NCBI RefSeq assembly: GCF_007830615.1 | Contig: NZ_VLLI01000005.1 | Span: 248,001-312,000 of the forward strand | Direction of reading: 5' to 3' | Source of the DNA: Mucilaginibacter frigoritolerans | Lineage (GTDB): Bacteria > Bacteroidota > Bacteroidia > Sphingobacteriales > Sphingobacteriaceae | DNA: 64,000 nucleotides | Part shown: piece after piece, positions 1 to 8,400 of the stretch | Layout of the letters: each line of letters opens with the position of its first letter | Numbering within the stretch: position 1 is the first letter of the stretch | The notes under the pieces: generated by a model | Told to the model about the DNA's origin: nothing | Seen by the model: only the letters and a program-made list of their open reading frames with translations | The model's database searches: none | Program-made: the position numbers and the translations under genes

Positions 1-612
1 TACAGCATTGTGTGCATCGCACAGGCTTCTTATTTTTTGTAAAAAGCTTTCTGGAGCTACCTGTATCCCACCAACACCCTGTATGCCTTCAATAATTACC
101 GATGATATTTCATTTTCAGCAAAGGCTTTTTCTAACGATGCTTCATCTTTCCATGGTAAAAAGATAGCATTTGGGGTTTCGTTAACAGGGGCAACAATTT
201 TAGGGTTATCAGTAACCGCAACTGCTAAAGAGGTACGGCCATGAAATGATCCGGTAAAGGCAATCACTTTCTTTTTGCCATTGTAAAATGATGCCAGCTT
301 TAAAGCGTTCTCATTGGCCTCGGCTCCTGAGTTACACAGAAACAACTGGTAATCTTCTTTATCCGAAACATGACCCAGTTTCTCAGCTAGTTCTTTTTGC
401 AGAGGAATCTCGATAGAGTTAGAGTAGAAACCTATTTGATGCAACTGATCTTCCAATCGTTTTACATAGTGAGGGTTAGTATGGCCTATGGATATAACAG
501 CATGACCGCCATAAAGATCCAGGTATTCCTGCCCTTTATCGTCAAACACCAAACTGCCAACACCTTTTACAATGTTGATTGGATTAATGGGATATACGTC
601 AAATAGTTTCAT
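1..612 (-). CDS. argD: Acetylornithine aminotransferase-like class III aminotransferase (3' part missing)
   Basis: PLP-dependent aminotransferase of arginine synthesis, converting N-acyl-glutamate semialdehyde to N-acyl-ornithine in the cytoplasm. The N-terminal 204 codons are present. They begin at the ATG ending at 612 with MKLFDVYPINPI, followed by LDLYGGHAVISIGHTNPHY, typical of ArgD. The window edge cuts the gene just after GGIQVAPESFL, before the PLP-binding lysine, so catalytic competence cannot be checked. It lies about 100 bp downstream of argC on the same strand and is the last visible gene of the arg operon. Other class III aminotransferases are possible from sequence alone, but the operon context argues for ArgD. 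Whether the natural substrate is acetylated or succinylated is open in this phylum. Confidence 0.9.
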   Translation of the reverse strand, partial: MKLFDVYPINPINIVKGVGSLVFDDKGQEYLDLYGGHAVISIGHTNPHYVKRLEDQLHQIGFYSNSIEIPLQKELAEKLGHVSDKEDYQLFLCNSGAEANENALKLASFYNGKKKVIAFTGSFHGRTSLAVAVTDNPKIVAPVNETPNAIFLPWKDEASLEKAFAENEISSVIIEGIQGVGGIQVAPESFLQKIRSLCDAHNAV

Positions 613-710
613 TCTGTGTTAAAGTTTAAAGCTAAACAACAAAGCAAGGCTCGTTTATTCAGTTTTATAATAATTAATTTATCAAAAGCTTTCGGCTTGC
701 GGCCTCCGGC

Positions 711-1703
711 TTAAAATCCTGTTGCTTTTAATCTTAATCCGGCTTTTTCATCCAGCCCAAACATTAAGTTCATATTTTGAACGGCTTGCCCTGATGCTCC
801 TTTTAAAAGGTTATCGATTATGCTGATGATTAACAGTTTGTTACCATGTTTTTTCACCTGGATAAAGCACTTGTTGGTATTTACCACCTGTTTCAAATCA
901 ATATCATGATTAGTAACATGGGTAAACGGATGCTCTGCATAGTATTGCTTGTATAACTTTAAAGCCTCAGCTTCGGTTATGTCACAATCAATATACATGG
1001 AGGCTATAATGCCACGTGTATAATCACCGCGATAGGGGATGAAGTTTATTGTCTGTCCAAACTGTGGCTGTAACTGGTTAAGCGATTGCCCTATCTCGTT
1101 TAAATGCTGATGTTCAAAAGCTTTGTAAACCGAAAGGTTGTCGTTTCTCCAGGTAAAGTGGGTAGTGCCTGATAAACTTTGTCCGGCGCCTGTTGATCCT
1201 GTAGTTGCTGTGATATGCACCTCGTGGTTCAATAGTTTTTTTGAAGCAAGTGGCAGTAAACCCAATTGCAGGCAGGTAGCAAAGCAACCCGGGTTAGCAA
1301 TGTTTTGTGCCTGTTTAATTGCATCGCGGTTTAACTCTGGTAGACCGTAAACAAAGGTTTTGGTTTTATGCTTTGCATTTTGGGTTAACCTGAAATCCTG
1401 ACTAAGATCAATTACCTTAATATGGTCGGGAATATTATTGGCATCCAAAAACTTTTTAGCATCGCCATGACCTACACAAAGAAACAATACATCAATATTA
1501 AAGGCCAGTTCGGCAGCAAACTTCAGGTCGGTATCGCCAAACAGATCGGTGTGCACGGCATATACATAGTTACCGGCATTGCTGGTGCTATGTACAAAGG
1601 CAATTTCCACATCAGGGTGGTTAATCAGAATGCGCAGCATTTCGCCGCCTGTATAACCTGCTCCGCCAACTATGCCCGCTAATATTTTTTTATTGTTATT
1701 CAT
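711..1703 (-). CDS. argC: N-acetyl-gamma-glutamyl-phosphate reductase
   Basis: NADPH-dependent reductase that turns N-acyl-glutamyl phosphate into the semialdehyde, the third step of arginine synthesis. The 330-residue length fits the family. The Rossmann motif GGAGYTG is at residues 13-19 and the catalytic cysteine is C140 in NPGCFATC. The start is an ATG with MNNNKKILAGIVG. It lies 10 bp downstream of argG and upstream of argD, so it belongs to the arg operon. The kinase ArgB and a carbamoyltransferase are not in the visible part and may follow argD outside the window. No oddities were seen. Confidence 0.96.
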   Translation of the reverse strand: MNNNKKILAGIVGGAGYTGGEMLRILINHPDVEIAFVHSTSNAGNYVYAVHTDLFGDTDLKFAAELAFNIDVLFLCVGHGDAKKFLDANNIPDHIKVIDLSQDFRLTQNAKHKTKTFVYGLPELNRDAIKQAQNIANPGCFATCLQLGLLPLASKKLLNHEVHITATTGSTGAGQSLSGTTHFTWRNDNLSVYKAFEHQHLNEIGQSLNQLQPQFGQTINFIPYRGDYTRGIIASMYIDCDITEAEALKLYKQYYAEHPFTHVTNHDIDLKQVVNTNKCFIQVKKHGNKLLIISIIDNLLKGASGQAVQNMNLMFGLDEKAGLRLKATGF

Positions 1704-1713
1704 TGTATTAAAC

Positions 1714-2907
1714 TTAAGAAGTTTGGTTAACCTTATGATAGATCATTACCTGGTTGCCAAATATTTTCGAAAATCCTTTCACATCTTCACCTGTCCAGGC
1801 GTTGTTCATCTCACCATAGCTGCCAAATTTATTTGACATCAGATCATGTGCTGACTCTATGCCAATTACCTGGAAACGATATGGATGCAGTTGTACAAAT
1901 ACCTTACCGCTCACATTGTGTTGAGTGTCTGACAGGAAAGCTTCGATGTTGCGCATGATAGGATCATGGAACTGACCTTCGTGCAACCAGTTACCGTAGA
2001 AGCTGGAAAGCTGGTCTTTCCATGATAGCTGCCATTTGGTTAATACGTGTTTTTCTAAGGTATGGTGTGCCTTGATAATGATCATTGGTGCAGCAGCTTC
2101 AAAGCCTACGCGGCCCTTAATGCCGATAATGGTATCGCCCACGTGGATGTCCCTGCCAATTCCGTAAGGCTGTGCAATGGCCTGTAAGGCTTGTATGGCT
2201 TTGGTTGGATGATCGAAAGTTTCGCCATCAATGCCAATCAATTCGCCTTTTTCAAATACCAGTTCCAGGTTTTTAACTTCTGATGATGTAACCTGTGTTG
2301 GCCATGCTTCTTCAGGTAAACCTAAGTTTGAGGTCAGTGTTTCTTTACCTCCAACAGAAGTTCCCCAGATACCTTTATTGATAGAGTATTTTGCTTTTTC
2401 GAAGTTCATATCCACACCATGATCTTTCAGGTATTGGATCTCTGCTTCCCTGCTCAGTTTTAAATCACGGATAGGAGTGATGATCTGTACATCAGGAACC
2501 AGGATATTAAAGATCATGTCAAAACGTACCTGGTCATTACCGGCACCGGTACTGCCATGTGCTACAAATTCGGCACCAATTTCTTTTGCATAGTTAGCAA
2601 TAGCAGTTGCCTGGCTAACACGCTCTGCACTTACTGATAACGGGTAGGTGTTGTTTTTTAACACGTTACCATAAATCAGGAACCTTACGCAGGTATTATA
2701 AAAGTTTTTCGTTTCGTCTACTACGTGGTGCGAGGTAACACCCATTTTATAGGCACGTTCTTCAACGCCTTTCAGCTCTTCATTACTAAAACCACCTGTA
2801 TTTACAATTACTGAGTGAACTTCATATCCTAAATCCTGTGTCAGGTAAATACAGCAAAATGAGGTATCTAAACCGCCGCTGTAGGCTAAAACTACTTTCT
2901 TTTTCAT
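1714..2907 (-). CDS. argG: Argininosuccinate synthase
   Basis: ATP-dependent ligase joining citrulline and aspartate, the penultimate step of arginine synthesis. I place the start at the ATG ending at 2907 (MKKKVVLAYSGGLDTS). An in-frame GTG eight codons upstream, at 2931, overlaps the stop of the preceding gene and would add a non-conserved tail. The ATP-pyrophosphatase loop AYSGGLDTS is at residues 8-16 and HGSTGAGNDQVRF follows near residue 115. The protein is 397 residues. It sits between the four-helix-bundle gene and argC. Placing argG ahead of argC and argD resembles the Bacteroidota arg cluster order. Confidence 0.96.
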   Translation of the reverse strand: MKKKVVLAYSGGLDTSFCCIYLTQDLGYEVHSVIVNTGGFSNEELKGVEERAYKMGVTSHHVVDETKNFYNTCVRFLIYGNVLKNNTYPLSVSAERVSQATAIANYAKEIGAEFVAHGSTGAGNDQVRFDMIFNILVPDVQIITPIRDLKLSREAEIQYLKDHGVDMNFEKAKYSINKGIWGTSVGGKETLTSNLGLPEEAWPTQVTSSEVKNLELVFEKGELIGIDGETFDHPTKAIQALQAIAQPYGIGRDIHVGDTIIGIKGRVGFEAAAPMIIIKAHHTLEKHVLTKWQLSWKDQLSSFYGNWLHEGQFHDPIMRNIEAFLSDTQHNVSGKVFVQLHPYRFQVIGIESAHDLMSNKFGSYGEMNNAWTGEDVKGFSKIFGNQVMIYHKVNQTS

Positions 2908-2927
2908 ATTATTTGTTGGAGCTAAAA

Positions 2928-3326
2928 TCACAAGCCTGTCAAACTAAATCTTTTATCGCCTGCTGATCTTTTGTTATTTATTTTTCTGATTATGCCAATT
3001 AACATGGCTTTTACTTCATCTAATAGTTGAGTTGTTTTAAGTTGTTCGTCGCTGTTAAAATAAGCTAAGTCACTACTTAATAAACAACAAAACTCTAATT
3101 CGTAAACAGCGCCTAATGCTGCTTCTAAATAAAGTGCAAAATCTACTTCCCTGAATTTGCCGCATCCTTTAACAATATTGGATGAAATGGCGAACGCTGC
3201 TTTTTTGGTTTGACTTAATAAATCTTGGTGTTCACTTAATGGAAATTTTGGAAGAAGATTTGAGTAGACGAACAAATTCAGTTCGTGCGATTTTTTCCAT
3301 ACTTCTAATTTTTTAAAATCTCTCAT
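2928..3326 (-). CDS. Four-helix bundle protein (S23 / 23S rRNA intervening-sequence family)
   Basis: A 132-residue all-helical protein of the family first noted in ORFs inside 23S rRNA intervening sequences and related to the Avd proteins of diversity-generating retroelements. The signature is visible: FKKLEVWKKSHEL at the N-terminus, then SQTKKAAFAISSNIVKG, then FALYLEAALGAVYELE. Biochemical function is unknown for this family. The gene is inserted between the GNAT gene and argG of the arg operon, and its stop overlaps the alternative GTG start of argG. It is probably co-transcribed with arginine genes but has no obvious role in the pathway. No reverse transcriptase, variable repeat or rRNA is nearby, and I see no flanking direct repeats. 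Confidence 0.85.
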   Translation of the reverse strand: MRDFKKLEVWKKSHELNLFVYSNLLPKFPLSEHQDLLSQTKKAAFAISSNIVKGCGKFREVDFALYLEAALGAVYELEFCCLLSSDLAYFNSDEQLKTTQLLDEVKAMLIGIIRKINNKRSAGDKRFSLTGL

Positions 3327-3380
3327 TTTATGAACTAAAGGGAAGCCAAAGCCGTGACCTCTATTTTAAATTGTAAACAC

Positions 3381-4025
3381 TCAACTTTCCGAACCTATAC
3401 GTTTCTTAATGGCATTTTCAATACGCTCCAGCAGGGTAGCTTTATGCGTAATTTTTTTCATTTTGTCTTCGTATTCTTTTTGTTTTTCGGCAGGATCAAA
3501 CAGCATGGCTGTACACATACAGTTTTTGCGGTTTTTGCTCATCAGGATGTCGTAATTAACGCAGCTTTTGCATCCGGCCCAAAAATCTTCATCCTGCGTA
3601 AGCTCTGAATAGGTTACCGGCTCGTAACCCAAATCAGAATTTATTTTCATTACGGCTAAGCCGGTAGTAAGGCCAAATATCTTAGCCTCCGGGAACTTTG
3701 TACGTGAAAGTTCAAATATTCGTTCCTTAATGGCTTTTGCTAACCCGGCTTTTCTGAAGATAGGGTTTACAATTAAACCCGAGTTGGCTACGAAATCGCC
3801 GTGGCTCCAGGTTTCAATATAGCAGAAACCTGCCCAGGTGCCATCTTTATGTAAAGCAATAACGGCTTTACCTTCTAGCATTTTATTAGCAACATATTCA
3901 GATGAACGCTGCGCTATACCTGTGCCGCGTGCTTTAGCCGATTCGGCCATTTCTTCGCATATATGAGGTGCAAAATCAACATGCTGTGCTGATGCTACCT
4001 GAATATCAAAATCTTGTATGGTCAT
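3381..4025 (-). CDS. GNAT acyltransferase, candidate N-acylglutamate synthase
   Basis: A 214-residue Gcn5-related acyltransferase. The acyl-CoA pyrophosphate loop is RKAGLAKAIKE near residues 91-101, after the strand NSGLIVNPIF. The C-terminal part carries four cysteines as CxxC (152, 155) and CxC (169, 171), unusual for GNATs and suggestive of a metal site. It is the first full-length gene of the arg operon, in the position where a glutamate N-acyltransferase would be expected. I recall genetic work linking the equivalent Bacteroides gene to N-acylglutamate synthesis, but cannot verify that here. Function as the first arginine step is therefore inference from position; the GNAT fold is seen directly. 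Confidence 0.75.
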   Translation of the reverse strand: MTIQDFDIQVASAQHVDFAPHICEEMAESAKARGTGIAQRSSEYVANKMLEGKAVIALHKDGTWAGFCYIETWSHGDFVANSGLIVNPIFRKAGLAKAIKERIFELSRTKFPEAKIFGLTTGLAVMKINSDLGYEPVTYSELTQDEDFWAGCKSCVNYDILMSKNRKNCMCTAMLFDPAEKQKEYEDKMKKITHKATLLERIENAIKKRIGSES

Positions 4026-4107
4026 TGAAATAGAAAAATTACCGTTAAATTATTTGCCTTTTACAGCGTTAAATAATTAGATGATCTTTTAGTTGTGAAG
4101 TTTAACG

Positions 4108-4152
4108 AAAAAACTCCGGGAGGGTTTGTAATCAGAGGAGTAAATCAAACCC
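4108..4152 (-). terminator. Putative arg operon attenuator hairpins
   Basis: Read on the minus strand, GGGTTTG (4152-4146) can pair with CAAACCC (4128-4122), 7 bp. The alternative ACTCC (4141-4137) can pair with GGAGT (4117-4113), which runs directly into six T (4113-4108). The second left arm lies inside the loop of the first hairpin, so the two structures exclude each other. The leader peptide stop codon overlaps the first arm. The terminator stem is only 5 bp with a 19-nt loop, so strength is doubtful. Confidence 0.45.
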
Positions 4153-4270
4153 GTGGCATATAGGGCCTTCGTCGTGACGGAGAAAATACAAAAACGGTTG
4201 AAATCAAAGCAGCGGCAACAGGAGCAAATATTGCTCTTATTGAGGGCTTGTTTAAGCTTTGTTGTTTCAT
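4145..4270 (-). CDS. Putative arginine-rich leader peptide of the arg operon
   Basis: A 41-codon ATG-to-TGA frame starting at 4270 (MKQQSLNKPS) and ending SPSRRRPYMPRV. It has three consecutive arginine codons (CGA CGA AGG, 4166-4174) and another arginine (CGG) two codons before the stop. It lies about 120 bp upstream of the first arg operon gene on the same strand and is followed by competing hairpins and a run of T. This matches the architecture of ribosome-mediated attenuation, where stalling at starved codons controls read-through. The middle is hydrophobic, so a small membrane peptide is an alternative. Coding is inferred from position and composition, not homology. Confidence 0.6.
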   Translation of the reverse strand: MKQQSLNKPSIRAIFAPVAAALISTVFVFSPSRRRPYMPRV

Positions 4271-4304
4271 TTTTTAGCGTGTTTTGTTCTTTTTTTAATT
4301 TTGG

Positions 4305-4337
4305 TGCAAATTATTGCATTAATTTTTACTTATGCAA
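4305..4337. promoter_or_regulatory. Candidate ArgR (ARG-box-like) tandem dyads
   Basis: TGCAA-ATTA-TTGCA (4305-4318) has the 5-4-5 geometry of an ARG box. It overlaps a longer dyad with arms TTGCAT (4314-4319) and ATGCAA (4332-4337). The pair sits 35-67 bp upstream of the leader peptide start, where an operator would be expected. No ArgR gene is in the window, so the assignment is inference. Confidence 0.35.
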
Positions 4338-4435
4338 GAAAAAAGTTAATTAGTTTACCTGTGCTTAGTGCTGCCAGAGTTTTTTTACTATCAGATGATT
4401 AGTTTAACCAGTCTGCCCAACCAAGGTGGTCATAA

Positions 4436-5395
4436 TCAATCAAGCTTCTTCAAAATATCCTCCATAATCATTTCGGCATGTACCCTTGAGTTTTCTATGA
4501 ACCATAAATGAGTATCAAGCCCGCCACACACCACGCCGGCAAGGTATAGGCCCGGTAAATTGGTTTCCATGGTATCCGGATGATAATGAGGAATATACTT
4601 ATCATCAGATAATATGATGCCTAGGCTTTTCAGGAACTCAAAATTAGGCTTATAACCCGTCATAGCCATCACAAAATCATTGGGGATGGTGATAATGCCT
4701 TCAGGGGTTTCAATGTCTACTTCCTGCTCTCGGATGGCCCTTAAATGGGAATTAAAATGCGCCTTGATGCTGCCCTCTTTAATACGGTTAATAATATCGG
4801 GCCTAACCCAATATTTTACGCGGCTGCTTACTTCATCACCACGAATAACCAGTGTTACTTCTACGCCCTTACGGTAGGTTTCCAGTGCCACATCAATAGC
4901 CGAGTTGCTTGAACCCACTACCACCACCTTTTGCATGGCATAATAATGCGGGTCCTTATAGTAATGTTTTACTTTGGGCAGCTCTTCGCCGGGAATGCCC
5001 AGCTTAACAGGAATATCATAAAACCCGGTAGACAGGATCACCTTTTTAGCTTGGTAGCTTGTTTTGCTGGTAGTGATGATAAATGCTTCCCCTTCTTTTT
5101 TTACCGATTTTACTTCTTCAAAAAGATTAATGGGCATGTTGTTTGATGTAGCCACACGGCGGTAATATTCAAGCGCTTCGGAGCGGGTAGGTTTGTTGCT
5201 GATGGTTACAAAGGGGACTCCGCCTATTTCCAGTTTTTCGGAAGTTGAGAAAAAAGTCATGGTGGAAGGGTAGTTATACAGGGAGTTTACCAGGCAGCCT
5301 TTTTCAACAATTAAAAAACTTAGTCCTGCCTTTTGTGCTTCCAATCCGCAGGCAATACCAATAGGGCCGCCGCCTATTATTAAAATATCAAGCAT
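4436..5395 (-). CDS. ypdA: YpdA-family bacillithiol disulfide reductase (putative)
   Basis: A 319-residue FAD/NADPH flavoprotein. The FAD-binding motif GGGPIGIACG is at residues 8-17 and the NADPH-binding motif GSSNSAIDVAL starts at residue 161. The active-site CxxC of thioredoxin reductases is absent, as expected for YpdA proteins, which are linked to recycling of oxidised bacillithiol in Firmicutes and Bacteroidota. The conserved C-terminal segment LPGLYLAGVVCGGLDTH is present. Transcribed divergently from the SNF2 gene with an 85-bp gap. Family membership is clear. The substrate is inferred, since bacillithiol synthesis genes are not in the window. Confidence 0.88.
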   Translation of the reverse strand: MLDILIIGGGPIGIACGLEAQKAGLSFLIVEKGCLVNSLYNYPSTMTFFSTSEKLEIGGVPFVTISNKPTRSEALEYYRRVATSNNMPINLFEEVKSVKKEGEAFIITTSKTSYQAKKVILSTGFYDIPVKLGIPGEELPKVKHYYKDPHYYAMQKVVVVGSSNSAIDVALETYRKGVEVTLVIRGDEVSSRVKYWVRPDIINRIKEGSIKAHFNSHLRAIREQEVDIETPEGIITIPNDFVMAMTGYKPNFEFLKSLGIILSDDKYIPHYHPDTMETNLPGLYLAGVVCGGLDTHLWFIENSRVHAEMIMEDILKKLD

Positions 5396-5480
5396 AGCAC
5401 AAAAATACGAATAAAGGCTGATTTTCGGCAGAATTTAAAGTACAGGACGTTATAATTCTTCTCATATTTGATGTTCTAAT

Positions 5481-8400
5481 ATGTCGGAAAACAAAACAGC
5501 GCATCATTTATTCGTACTGGAAGGCATCACCTTTCAAAATTTAACCGAAACGGAGATTTCAAGACATACTGCTATCAATTTTAATCCTGATCAATTGGAT
5601 GCCCGCTATGTTTTCCCTTCGGAGATAAGTATTAATAAGGGCTCATTTAATAATAAGGATGTAAAGCTTACCTTTTCGGATGTAACCTTACTGCAAGAAG
5701 ATAACCGGCTGATTGTGGGTTGTGAATGCGCCGCTGCTCCTCATAAAAAATTATGTGCCCACCAGGCTGCTGTTTTATTGGCAGTTTTAAAAAAGGATGA
5801 TTATCGCGTTTTCTTTGATAAACCACTTCGGGATATAAAATTAAGAAGGTTTGCAGTAGATTATGGAATGGAGGATGAAGCCGGTCTGGATGATTTTTTT
5901 CAAATAGAGAACACCAGGAATGGCAACACCATACATGCACGATTACCATCATTGTTAGCTGTCAATAAAGAAAGTATAAATGCGCTCAGGGCCGTGATAG
6001 TGCCTGATGCCGAACCTGTGATAAACGAAGAACAGCCCATTTGCATCATTATAAGGGAACATAAGTATTACAAATACCTGTATATTGATCTTTATGAGGC
6101 TCAGTTTACTAAAGATGGTAATATAAAGAATCCTTTAAAAGCTGTTGCTCCGCTTGATTTGATGTGGAAAACCAATGATGCAGAACAGTTAAAGTTTTTT
6201 GCAGGGGTACATAAGTTTCAAAATCATTTAAACAAAACACCTGCCGATGCAGATATTACGGCATTAAAAGCCATTGTCAACAACCCCCTGAAATATGATT
6301 TCTATTTCCACGATGCAGAGGTTTCTGAAAAAATAACAGCCAGTTCTGTTTTTCCGGTTAAAGTTGGTTCCATAACAGACGAGCCCAAACTGGCAATAAA
6401 CCCCAAAGAGCAATTTTTTGAGCTTTCGGGAAGTATCTCCATCGCGAGGCGGATATATGAGCTAAAGGACCTGGCCGTAAGGTTTACCTATTTTGTTTGG
6501 ACCGGCGATGGGCTGTATCTGGCGGCAAACCTGCAGCAGCTAAAAGTTATGGCATTGCTTACCCGTAAAAGTGATAACCTGCTGGTGCATGCCTCTAAGT
6601 TTGAGGAATTACGAAAACAATTACTTTCTCAGCTGGAAGATAAAGTGAGCATTGACTATAAGCATATCCCTGCTGCTACACCAAAACAATTGGAGGCCGA
6701 AGGATTCAATAAAGAGACAGAGCGGATTATTTATCTTTCAGATTTCGGTGCCCACGTAATGATTATCCCGGTGATGCGCTATGGCGAAGTGGAAATTTCT
6801 ATCCGCACAAAAAAACAAATCTATTCAGCTGATAAAAAAGGAAAGCCGTTTCTGGTAGCCAGAAATTACACTGAAGAGGATGATTTTACTGCCCTGCTGG
6901 TTAAACAACATACCTGGTTTGAAGAGCAGCTGGAAGATGATCTCTACTATTTTTATCTGCATAAAAAGTATTTTTTGGATGAAGAATGGTTCCTGAATGT
7001 GTTTGAAGAGTGGCGAACCCAGGGTATTACCATACTTGGATTTAATGAGCTGGAGGGCAATAAGCTAAACCCCTATAAGGTTAAAATAAATATAAAGGTG
7101 CTCAGTGGCATCAATTGGTTCAATGTTGTGGTCGACGGGCGTTTCGGCCGGAAAAAGGCTGCGCTTAAACAGATATACCGTGCCGTTAAAAACAAAACCA
7201 AGTATGTGCAGCTGGATGACGGAACGCTGGGTATTTTACCGCAGCAATGGATAGAAAAGTTTACCGATTACTTTAACGCCGGCGAAGTTGCTGAAGATGA
7301 CTCTTTGCAGGTATCCAAATCTAATTTTACAACTATTGAGTGGTTATTTGATAACGCTATGCTGGATGAGCGCGTTAAAGAAGAGATCTCCGTTTATCAT
7401 CAAAAATTATCGGGCTTTGAATCGGTACAAAGCATAACCACACCTAAAGATTTTAATGGCGAATTGCGCCCTTACCAGCAGCAGGGACTCAGCTGGCTTA
7501 ACTTTTTGGATGATTTCAACTTCGGCGGTTGCCTGGCCGACGACATGGGCCTTGGTAAAACAGTACAGGTTATCGCATTCATTCTTTCGCAGCGCGCCAA
7601 GGTGAGCCATAATGTGAACCTCATAGTGGTACCTACCTCGTTAATATTTAACTGGCAGCATGAAATTGAAAAATTTGCCCCTTCCATACGTGTTCATACT
7701 ATTTATGGGGCCGAGCGTATTAAGCATACCGAATATTTTGGCCATTACGAAGTGGTGCTTACATCATACGGCACTTTGCTGGCTGATATAGTGTTTTTAA
7801 AGAACTATGAGTTCAATTATATCTTTCTGGATGAGTCGCAGCAGATTAAAAATCCCGAGTCGCAGCGATATAAAGCCACACGGCTTTTAAAATCAAGAAA
7901 CAAGATAGTACTGACCGGAACCCCTTTTGAAAACAACACCTTTGATTTGTACGGGCAATTGTCTTTTGCCTGCCCGGGGCTTTTGGGAAGCAAAACCTAT
8001 TTTAAACAGATTTACTCCATGCCGATAGATATGTTTAAAAGCAGTAAACGGGCAACGGAGTTACAGCAAAAGATAAGTCCGTTTGTTTTGCGCCGCACCA
8101 AACAGGATGTGGCTACAGACCTGCCCGAAAAAACGGAAATGGTATTGTACTGCGAAATGAAGCCGGAACAACGCAGCATTTACGAGGCCTACGAAAAGGA
8201 GTTTAGGGATTATATTGCGGCAACTACCGGCGAAGAACTGAAAAAAAGCCCGATGAACGTACTGAAAGGCTTAACACGGTTAAGACAAATATGCGATTCG
8301 CCCTTATTGATTAAGGGAGAAAAGATGCCAGGCCATTCTTCAGCTAAAATTGATATGCTGATGGAGGAGATTGAAGGCAAAATGCACCGGCACAAAATCC

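Noticed and set aside
2928-3326. Avd of a diversity-generating retroelement
   Set aside because: No reverse transcriptase, template/variable repeat or target gene in the window; context is an arginine operon.
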